Assembly (NCBI GenBank): GCA_002773135.1
Contig: PFCB01000010.1
Location: 4,264 to 40,163, forward strand
DNA: 35,900 bases
Direction: 5' to 3'
DNA from: Candidatus Magasanikbacteria bacterium CG10_big_fil_rev_8_21_14_0_10_47_10
Lineage (GTDB): Bacteria; Patescibacteriota; Patescibacteriia; Magasanikbacterales; UBA922
A program made the translations under genes and the position numbers. The notes below the pieces were generated by a model that saw nothing but the letters and a program-made list of their open reading frames with translations, did no database searches and was not told the origin of the DNA. This document shows positions 30,057 through 35,900 of this stretch, piece by piece; positions within the stretch are counted from its first letter, which is position 1, and every line of letters begins with the position of its first letter.

Positions 30057-31067
30057 ATGACTCGAGTGGCTATTAATGGGTTTGGGCGTATTGGGCGCCT
30101 GGCATGCAAGGTAATCATGGAAAAATTTTCAGGCAAGATCGACATTGTTGCCATAAATGATTTGACAGACACGGCAACGCTTGCGCATCTGCTAAAGTAC
30201 GATACCGCATATGGAACGTTTGCATTGCCGGTTGAGCACAATGACAAATCGTTGATAATAAAAGGAAAAAAGATTCACGCATTTGCAGAAAAAGATCCAT
30301 CAAAATTATCATGGAAAAAATTGAAGGTGGATGTTGTGTTGGAATGTACCGGTGTGTTCCGAACGCGTGATGCCGCTCTGATGCATATAAAAGCCGGTGC
30401 CAAAAAGGTTATTATTTCCGCGCCATCAAAAGAGAGCGACCCGGTGAAAGGGTATGTAGGTGGCGTGAATTCGAATACGTATAGTGGCGACGCTGTGATT
30501 GATAACGCCAGTTGCACGACAAATTGTACCGCGCCGGTCGTTCAGATTATCGATTCAGCATTTGGGATTGAAAAAGCCATGCTGACCACTATTCATTCAT
30601 ATACCTCTGATCAAAATTTGCAAGATGCACCGCACAAAGATTTGCGCCGAGCGCGAGCAGCGGCAGAAAACATGGTACCGACCAGCACCGGTGCGGCAAA
30701 GGCAACCACCGGCATATTGCCGCATTTGAAGGGTAAATTTGATGGTATGGCTGTCCGTGTCCCCACGCTTACGGTTTCTTTAACCGATTTTACCTTCTTG
30801 CTCAAAAAGAATGTGACTACCCATGAAGTAAACGCTGTTTTTTCCAAGGCCGCAAAGGAAAAAGGCTGGAAAGGTATTTTTACTGTTACCAGTGAGCCCC
30901 TGGTTTCCAGTGATTTTATTGGGAATTCGTATTCATCAGTCGTTGATCTAAATTTGACAAATGTGGTAGATGGCAATTTGGTAAAAGTAGTTGCCTGGTA
31001 TGACAATGAGTGGGGGTACGCAAATCGACTGATAGAAATGGTGCATATCGTCGGGCAGACACTGTAA
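30057..31067 (+). CDS. gap: Glyceraldehyde-3-phosphate dehydrogenase
   Basis: This 336-residue enzyme interconverts glyceraldehyde 3-phosphate and 1,3-bisphosphoglycerate. It has the NAD(P)-binding MTRVAINGFGRIGRLACKVIM (start), the active-site motif NASCTTNCTAPVV with the catalytic Cys, STGAAKATTGILPHLKGKFDGMAVRVPT and WYDNEWGYANR near the end. Length is typical. The ATG at 30057 is fixed by the conserved N-terminus. It lies 3 bases before pgk, so both are in one operon. Confidence 0.97.
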   Translation: MTRVAINGFGRIGRLACKVIMEKFSGKIDIVAINDLTDTATLAHLLKYDTAYGTFALPVEHNDKSLIIKGKKIHAFAEKDPSKLSWKKLKVDVVLECTGVFRTRDAALMHIKAGAKKVIISAPSKESDPVKGYVGGVNSNTYSGDAVIDNASCTTNCTAPVVQIIDSAFGIEKAMLTTIHSYTSDQNLQDAPHKDLRRARAAAENMVPTSTGAAKATTGILPHLKGKFDGMAVRVPTLTVSLTDFTFLLKKNVTTHEVNAVFSKAAKEKGWKGIFTVTSEPLVSSDFIGNSYSSVVDLNLTNVVDGNLVKVVAWYDNEWGYANRLIEMVHIVGQTL

Positions 31068-31070
31068 CGT

Positions 31071-32258
31071 ATGAAATTTCTCAAAGATATCACAGATATT
31101 AAAGGGAAGCGCGTTTTGCTGCGGGTCGATTTTAATGTACCGGTAAAAAATGAAACAGTGCTGGATGACACACGTCTTTTTGCATCAATTCCCACGATTA
31201 ATTATTTGCGTGAACGCGGAGCGCGAGTCATTATTATCGCGCATATGGGGCGACCGGGTGGGCACGTTGTTGATGAGCTGCGGCTTCACGCGGTAGCGCA
31301 GAGACTGGAGCTGATTGGGAACATGCAGGTGAAAAAAGTGGAAACATGGATTGGTCCGGAGGTAACGCGCGCTGTCGCGGATATGATGGATGGCGATGTC
31401 TTGATGCTTGAAAATATCAGATTTTCCGCTGACGAGGAGGAAAATTCAGGTTCATTGGCTCGTGATCTTGCGGCGTTGGGGGATATATTCGTGTTGGACG
31501 GTTTCGCGGTGGCGCATCGCGCGGCGGCGTCAGTAACCGGTATCTCACAATTTTTGCCTGCGTACGCGGGATTTCTTTTGGAAAAGGAGATTGAAGGACT
31601 CAACGCGGTCATGCGTGCGCCGGCGCATCCGTTTGTCGCGGTAGTCGGCGGCGCGAAAATGGAAACCAAGATACCGGTCATTGATAATTTTATCCATTTT
31701 GCTGATCATATATTGCTTGGTGGCGCCATAGTGAATACATATTTCGCCGGTAGCGGGTACGGCATTGGGGATTCGTTGTTTGACGCGGGCGTTTCAAAAA
31801 AAATTATTGCGAATTTTCGCCATCAAAAAATCGTTATGCCCGTTGATGTCGTGGTGGGAAGGATTGATGGCAGTGATACTCGTGTTGTGGATGTGCCTGC
31901 TGAACCGGTGGCGTTATGTGCGGCAGGAGAGGGTATTTATGATATTGGACCCAAAACCCTGGCCCTGTACGGGAGATATATAGCGGTGGCACGAACTCTT
32001 GTGATGAACGGAGCAATGGGCTATTTTGAACAGCCGCCATACAACGAAGGAACCATGGCTGTGTCTCGCGTGTTCGCGCACAGAGCCGCCCGTGACGAGT
32101 GTTACGCAGTGATTGGTGGCGGAGAAACGCTGCAAGCTATGGATATGACGGGGATGATCGATGAAATAGACGTTGCCTCAACCGGCGGTGGCGCTATGTT
32201 GGAATATCTTTCCGGAAAAGTATTGCCCGGAATTGCTGCACTTGAACAGCAAATGTGA
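31071..32258 (+). CDS. pgk: Phosphoglycerate kinase
   Basis: This 395-residue enzyme transfers the acyl phosphate of 1,3-bisphosphoglycerate to ADP. Motifs are VLLRVDFNVPVK (residues 15-26), IIIAHMGRPGG, MLENIRFSADEEEN, VVGGAKMETKIPVIDNF, and the nucleotide-binding MNGAMGYFE (usually NGPMGVFE) and GGGETLQAM. The last Pro-to-Ala change and the MET of the KMETK segment are small deviations from common forms. It is the usual size. It follows gap by 3 bases. Confidence 0.95.
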   Translation: MKFLKDITDIKGKRVLLRVDFNVPVKNETVLDDTRLFASIPTINYLRERGARVIIIAHMGRPGGHVVDELRLHAVAQRLELIGNMQVKKVETWIGPEVTRAVADMMDGDVLMLENIRFSADEEENSGSLARDLAALGDIFVLDGFAVAHRAAASVTGISQFLPAYAGFLLEKEIEGLNAVMRAPAHPFVAVVGGAKMETKIPVIDNFIHFADHILLGGAIVNTYFAGSGYGIGDSLFDAGVSKKIIANFRHQKIVMPVDVVVGRIDGSDTRVVDVPAEPVALCAAGEGIYDIGPKTLALYGRYIAVARTLVMNGAMGYFEQPPYNEGTMAVSRVFAHRAARDECYAVIGGGETLQAMDMTGMIDEIDVASTGGGAMLEYLSGKVLPGIAALEQQM

Positions 32259-32319
32259 TATACTGATATATATTTGTTTAGAATCTTGTGTTGTCTTGAT
32301 TCTTGAATTTTTTCAATGT

Positions 32320-33183
32320 ATGCCTGTCACCAAAGTGCCCAAATCATCCCGGTCGATAAAAAAATCATCACATGATTGTTGTTTTGATGGTCAATGCGGT
32401 TATGGTGTTTTAAAAAAAGAGGCGATTGGTGACTTTGGCGGGAAAATTATTTGGACATTGGTTGCCGTGGTGCTTGTATACAGTGTTTTTTTTCTTGGGA
32501 CAGTCACGCAAAAAAATATTAAGGAATTGCGGTATATAGGACAAGCGGATAGAAATGAGCATACACTCACCGTCAGCGCGGACGCCAAAGTACCGGTTCG
32601 GCCTGACATCGCGGAGACGTCCATCGGCATGATGGCAGAGGGAGAGACGGTCGCAGAGGCGCAAGAAAAAAATACACGCGTGATGAACGCGTTGATTGAA
32701 CGATTGAAAGGGCTTGGCATTGCGGCAGATGACATCCAAACAGCCAATTACAATGTGTACCCTCGGTATGATTATATTCAGGATGAAGGGCAGGTGCTGC
32801 GCGGGTATCAGGTGAATCAAGAAGTCCGCGTAAAGATTCGCGAGATCAGCAAGGCAAATCAGGTGCTTGCGTTGGCCGGGGAACTGGGTGCCAATACCGT
32901 GAGTGGTCTGCAATTCACGATTGATGATAAGGATATATATTTGGCTCAGGCTCGTGAGCAGGCGCTGCAAAAGGCAAATAAAAAAGCGCAATCATTATCG
33001 CAAATGTTAGGAGTCAAACTGGTGAGTATCGTTAACTACGATGAATACCAAACGGATGGGGGCGGCCCGATTCAATTTCGCGCGGAATCCATTGGATTTG
33101 GTGGTGCGGCGGAAGCCCCAAACGTAGAACCTGGGAGCGAAGAGGTTCAACTGGAAGTGCGAGTGACGTTTGAAATACGGTAA
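32320..33183 (+). CDS. SIMPL-domain (DUF541) membrane-anchored protein
   Basis: This 287-residue protein has an N-terminal basic and Cys-containing stretch (CCFDGQCGYG, about residues 21-30), a membrane helix (about 43-64) and an extracytoplasmic SIMPL/DUF541 domain: TLTVSADAKVPVRPDIAETSIGM, VMNALIERLKGLGIAADDIQTANYNVYPRYDY, YQVNQEVRVKIR and a closing LEVRVTFEIR strand. The domain occurs in many envelope proteins, but its function is not settled. The ATG at 32320 is preferred; the longer reading from 32173 overlaps pgk. Possible -10 sequences (TATACT at about 32260) lie just after pgk. Confidence 0.85.
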   Translation: MPVTKVPKSSRSIKKSSHDCCFDGQCGYGVLKKEAIGDFGGKIIWTLVAVVLVYSVFFLGTVTQKNIKELRYIGQADRNEHTLTVSADAKVPVRPDIAETSIGMMAEGETVAEAQEKNTRVMNALIERLKGLGIAADDIQTANYNVYPRYDYIQDEGQVLRGYQVNQEVRVKIREISKANQVLALAGELGANTVSGLQFTIDDKDIYLAQAREQALQKANKKAQSLSQMLGVKLVSIVNYDEYQTDGGGPIQFRAESIGFGGAAEAPNVEPGSEEVQLEVRVTFEIR

Positions 33184-33236
33184 GCACTCGTTCGTGCATA
33201 GTTTGTCGCCAACAATTGTCCAGAGACATCATGTAT

Positions 33237-34490
33237 ATGAAATCAACCATAAAAAACATCAGCGCGCGCGAGATATTGGATTCTCGTGGCAATCCGACAG
33301 TGGAAGCAACGGTCACATTGGAAGACGGTTCCGTCGGTGTGGCGGCCGTGCCAAGCGGTGCATCAACCGGTAGTCATGAGGCATTGGAGCTGCGCGATGG
33401 ATCCAGACGACGGTTTGGTGGCAAAGGGGTATTAAAAGCGGTGAAAAACGTCAACACGCTCATTGGAAAGCAATTAAAAGGAATGGATGCTCGCCGGCAG
33501 CGTCTTGTTGATACAGCCATGATTGATTTGGATGGCACGCCAAACAAGGCAACGCTTGGTTCAAATGCTATTCTGGCCGTGTCGTTGGCCGTGGCACGAG
33601 CCGCGGCGCAAAGTGAAAAAATGCCGCTGTATCGATATTTGCGCAAAGCGTATAGGTTAAAAGAAAAAGAGTGGCGCATGCCGGTTGCAACAATGAATGT
33701 CATCAATGGTGGCAGGCACGCGGATAATAATTTGTCTGTTCAGGAATTCATGATTGTGCCGCGGCATAGAAAATTTGCAGAACGCGTGCGCATAGGGTCG
33801 CAAGTATTTCATTCGCTTGCTCAATTATTAAACAAAAAAGGCTATAATACGGCGGTGGGCGATGAAGGGGGCTTTGCGCCAAATTTGGTGAACAATGAGC
33901 AGGCGCTCAAATTGCTCACTGATGCGGTGAAGTCAGCCGGTTTTGAGCCCGGCAAGGACGTTTTTTTTGCCATGGACGTTGCCGCATCCGAATTTTTTCG
34001 TGGAGGTAAGTATTATTTAATGAGCAACAAACAAGCATCCACAGCGGATAAATTGATGCGCGTGCTTGGGCTCTGGCTTAAAAAATATCCGATTGTTTCA
34101 ATAGAAGATCCGCTGGCGGAAGATGATTGGGACAATTGGAAATTATTTACAAAAAAATATGGCAAGCATGTCACGGTTGTTGGAGATGATTTGTTTGTCA
34201 CAAACGTGGAGCGCATTCAAAAGGGTGTGGATATGGGTGTTGCCAATGCTGTTCTTATTAAACTCAATCAGATTGGAAGTTTATCAGAAACAATTGATGC
34301 CATTTATCTGGCACGAAAAAATGGATATAAAATTTCAGTTTCGCATCGATCAGGGGAAACAGCTGACACCTTTATTGCCGATTTAGCTGTTGCTGTGAAT
34401 GCTGAGTATCTCAAATCCGGTTCCATGTCACGTTCGGAGCGTGTTGAAAAGTATAACAGAGTGATGCAAATTGAATCTGAAGTAGCGTAA
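33237..34490 (+). CDS. eno: Enolase
   Basis: This 417-residue enzyme dehydrates 2-phosphoglycerate to phosphoenolpyruvate. It starts STIKNISAREILDSRGNPTVEA, then SGASTGSHEALELRDG, GDEGGFAPNLVNNEQAL, SIEDPLAEDDWDNW (metal Asp/Glu), GDDLFVTN, LIKLNQIGSLSET with the catalytic Lys, and VSHRSGETADTFIADLAVA. The tail LKSGSMSRSERVEKYN replaces the commoner KTGAPARSERVAKYN. Length is typical. The ATG at 33237 fits the family; 33231 is possible. It precedes a GC-rich gene of opposite orientation that separates it from gpmI. Confidence 0.95.
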   Translation: MKSTIKNISAREILDSRGNPTVEATVTLEDGSVGVAAVPSGASTGSHEALELRDGSRRRFGGKGVLKAVKNVNTLIGKQLKGMDARRQRLVDTAMIDLDGTPNKATLGSNAILAVSLAVARAAAQSEKMPLYRYLRKAYRLKEKEWRMPVATMNVINGGRHADNNLSVQEFMIVPRHRKFAERVRIGSQVFHSLAQLLNKKGYNTAVGDEGGFAPNLVNNEQALKLLTDAVKSAGFEPGKDVFFAMDVAASEFFRGGKYYLMSNKQASTADKLMRVLGLWLKKYPIVSIEDPLAEDDWDNWKLFTKKYGKHVTVVGDDLFVTNVERIQKGVDMGVANAVLIKLNQIGSLSETIDAIYLARKNGYKISVSHRSGETADTFIADLAVAVNAEYLKSGSMSRSERVEKYNRVMQIESEVA

Positions 34491-34497
34491 CACATAC

Positions 34498-34526
34498 AAA
34501 AAACCGCCTCGTTGAGACGGTTTTTT
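34498..34526. terminator. Terminator of eno
   Basis: AAAAAACCG-C-CTC and GAG-A-CGGTTTTTT pair around GTT with one C-A mismatch. The A- and T-runs make it active on both strands. Confidence 0.88.
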
Positions 34527-34533
34527 GATTGTG

Positions 34534-34562
34534 GCCGACGACAGGGGATGTGTGTCGTCGGC
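34534..34562 (-). other. Strong hairpin after the GC-rich island gene
   Basis: On the minus strand GCCGACGACA pairs perfectly with TGTCGTCGGC around a 9-base loop, followed by CACAATC rather than a T-run. Its 3' end (TCGGCCACAA) is shared with the hairpin after the other GC-rich ORF at 12087-12116. Confidence 0.75.
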
Positions 34563-34571
34563 TGGGGGGAA

Positions 34572-35303
34572 TCACTCGTCTTCGCTGCCACCCAGCCGCA
34601 CCAGCAAGGCTGTGGGTTTGGGCGGAGGAGGAATGGGGGTTGGGTTTGGTGCTCCCATCCGGAGTGTCTGTCTCACTTGATCTGCCATATGGCAGATTTG
34701 TGCCAGCGTGACATTTGGCCCTGCGACTGTGCCGGTCAGGGCAGTTGCTCGCGCGCGCACATCGAGCACCGCCCGCAGGTGTTCCGGCGTGTCCGGCATG
34801 GTGTCGTGGAGAGCTGTGTGGTCAAATGCAATGCTTTGCACCCGCTCCAGCGAGCTGGCAAGAGCAATGGCATAGATGAGGGCTGTTGTTCCTGTTGGCA
34901 GCCAGCGCGAGGTCTTCTTTTCTCGGATGTGACCGAGGAAGTCGAAGTAGTCGAGGCGATGGTCCGGGTTTGTGGGATCAAACAGCTCCACGTTGACAAG
35001 CCATCGGTCTGAGCAAATTGCAGCATTCAGCCATGCCTGCGCATACCCTGCGCCAGACAAGTAGGGCTGCCGCTTTTTGCGCCCCTCGGGCGTGCCTCGC
35101 TCTTCAAGCGTGATCATGGGGATGCCCACGTCGTAGTCCCACTCGAGGAGCCGCTTGGTCAGGGTGGCCTGCCATCTGCCTCTGGCGTCCCGTACTTGGT
35201 TCTCACTCACACCGGCAATGTCCGCCACAGACGGCCCATCCCGTTGCCTCCACCACAGCCACGCAACAAATATGGCAAAGGCTGCACAAATGACCCAAAA
35301 CAT
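34572..35303 (-). CDS. GC-rich hypothetical membrane-anchored protein (possible foreign gene)
   Basis: This 243-residue protein has one N-terminal hydrophobic helix (residues 2-17, FWVICAAFAIFVAWLWW) followed by a mostly soluble region and a proline-rich end (TPIPPPPKPTA). A short segment, PSVADIAGVSENQVRDARGRW, has a helix-turn-helix look, but I do not assign it. No family is recognised. Codons are much richer in GC than in the flanking eno and gpmI genes. The ATG at 35303 follows a strong Shine-Dalgarno site (AGGAGGG, 7 bases away), rare in this window. It interrupts the eno-gpmI pair and faces eno, a sign of later acquisition. Confidence 0.75.
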   Translation of the reverse strand: MFWVICAAFAIFVAWLWWRQRDGPSVADIAGVSENQVRDARGRWQATLTKRLLEWDYDVGIPMITLEERGTPEGRKKRQPYLSGAGYAQAWLNAAICSDRWLVNVELFDPTNPDHRLDYFDFLGHIREKKTSRWLPTGTTALIYAIALASSLERVQSIAFDHTALHDTMPDTPEHLRAVLDVRARATALTGTVAGPNVTLAQICHMADQVRQTLRMGAPNPTPIPPPPKPTALLVRLGGSEDE

Positions 35304-35331
35304 CCTGTATCCCTCCTGTTCATGTGCGAAA

Positions 35332-35360
35332 ACAGTACCTGCGTTTGTGCGAAAAGTCAA
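35332..35360 (-). promoter_or_regulatory. Promoter of the GC-rich island gene
   Basis: On the minus strand TTGACT (35360-35355), 17 bases and TACTGT (35337-35332). It overlaps the divergent gpmI promoter, so the two may compete. Confidence 0.65.
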
Positions 35361-35373
35361 TAATGGTTATACT
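35345..35373 (+). promoter_or_regulatory. Promoter of gpmI
   Basis: TTGTGC (35345-35350), exactly 17 bases and TATACT (35368-35373). The ATG follows 9 bases later, again leaderless. Confidence 0.75.
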
Positions 35374-35382
35374 ATTGTGGCT

Positions 35383-35900
35383 ATGCCAAAGACAAAAAAA
35401 TCCGCTGATACCAGTAAGGTTCCTCCGAGCCTTCTTATTATTTTGGATGGGTTTGGTCTGACAGATCCAAAAGCAAAGGGAAACGCCATAACGCCCGAGA
35501 CCGCGCCACATATTTTTGAATACATGCAAACATATCCCACGGCAAAGTTGACCGCACATGGGACAGCCGTCGGACTTTTTCGAGGGCAGGAGGGGAATTC
35601 CGAAGCCGGACATTTTGCCATAGGCGCCGGAAGGCGTGTAGAGCAAGACTTGGTGATGATTTCTCGTGCTATAAAAGACGGTACATTTTTTAAAAATGCT
35701 GCTATTAAGCAGGCCATGCAAAAAGCAAAGAAAAATCATTCAACACTGCATTTGTTGGGTTTGCTGACAGATGGTCAAAGCGCGCATGCGTATCCCGAGC
35801 ATTTGTACTCACTTCTTAAAATGGCGTATGAAGGGGGAATTGCGCGCGTGAGCATTCATTTATTTACTGATGGACGTGATGCATCTCCGCATAGTGCTTT
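35383..35900 (+). CDS. gpmI: 2,3-bisphosphoglycerate-independent phosphoglycerate mutase (partial)
   Basis: The first 172 residues are present and the rest lies beyond the window. They carry the alkaline-phosphatase-type metal motif LLIILDGFG (Asp22), GNSEAGHFAIGAGRRVEQDL with the catalytic Ser73, and LHLLGLLTDGQSAHAYPEHLYSLL ahead of a DGRD motif. The enzyme interconverts 2- and 3-phosphoglycerate without a bisphosphate cofactor. The start is fixed by the promoter. It completes the lower glycolytic set with gap, pgk and eno. Confidence 0.95.
   Translation, partial: MPKTKKSADTSKVPPSLLIILDGFGLTDPKAKGNAITPETAPHIFEYMQTYPTAKLTAHGTAVGLFRGQEGNSEAGHFAIGAGRRVEQDLVMISRAIKDGTFFKNAAIKQAMQKAKKNHSTLHLLGLLTDGQSAHAYPEHLYSLLKMAYEGGIARVSIHLFTDGRDASPHSA

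Noticed and set aside
34534-34562. Ordinary intrinsic terminator after the GC-rich gene
   Set aside because: The stem is strong, but no T-run follows on either strand, so standard termination cannot be claimed.
34512-35012. Plus-strand 166-residue frame across the GC-rich island
   Set aside because: High GC opens several frames by chance. The minus-strand gene has a promoter, Shine-Dalgarno site and membrane helix, and this one does not.

Overview
The window looks like chromosome from a member of the Candidate Phyla Radiation (Patescibacteria). The evidence is indirect. There is a pilin-like secreted protein of the type common in those genomes, almost no Shine-Dalgarno sites, many promoters placed only 5-13 bases before a start codon, short operons with overlapping genes, and several unusually short or divergent enzymes. 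No database search was possible, so the lineage is inferred. Most of the window has moderate GC, with two conspicuously GC-rich islands (about 11.83-12.18 kb and 34.53-35.30 kb).

Layout. 1-490: 3' end of 23S rRNA and a 5S rRNA. 536-1599 (minus): small membrane protein and exonuclease III. 1.7-5.1 kb: a very acidic protein, class I fructose-bisphosphatase, a long class II aldolase and a phosphoribosyltransferase. 5.3-11.8 kb: a TrmB-like regulator with a textbook promoter leads a tight run of HAD phosphatase, GlmU N-terminal domain only, HxpB-like phosphatase and GlmS, then a GxxExxY protein, GlmR/YvcK and a small GNAT acetyltransferase. 11.8-12.2 kb: GC-rich island with a small ORF and several hairpins. 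12.2-15.4 kb: a citrate-cleavage module (ATP-citrate lyase/citryl-CoA synthetase beta and alpha subunits plus a separate citryl-CoA lyase) with an inserted small membrane protein. 15.4-18.0 kb: a shortened LivJ-like lipoprotein, a methyltransferase and endonuclease Q. 18.0-19.9 kb (minus): histone H1-like protein, DUF389 membrane protein and HD-domain protein. 20.0-20.3 kb: an intact tRNA-Ile(UAU) flanked by two broken copies that each carry a palindromic insert. 20.35-23.0 kb: PH-like membrane protein, RluA-type pseudouridine synthase, guanylate kinase homologue and L19. 23.1-28.3 kb (minus): UvrA, Cys-rich pilin-like protein and DsbA-like oxidoreductase. 28.4-30.0 kb: S2 and EF-Ts. 30.0-35.9 kb: GAPDH, PGK, a SIMPL protein, enolase, the GC-rich island gene (minus) and the start of GpmI.

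How the genes fit together. FBPase, aldolase, GAPDH, PGK, enolase and GpmI form most of a reversible lower glycolysis with a dedicated gluconeogenic phosphatase. Fructose-6-phosphate can feed GlmS, and GlmR and GlmU continue towards UDP-GlcNAc. The citrate module would supply acetyl-CoA and oxaloacetate. GlmU lacks its acetyltransferase half, and a small GNAT protein sits at the end of the same cluster, so acetylation may follow a Gna1-like route (inference). DsbA beside a protein with 18 cysteines suggests disulfide formation outside the membrane.

The most interesting signals are the split citrate-cleaving module, the two GC-rich Shine-Dalgarno-led islands that share hairpin ends, the palindrome-invaded tRNA-Ile copies, the widespread leaderless promoters set against a long structured leader on the histone-like gene, and a guanylate kinase whose P-loop lysine is glutamate.
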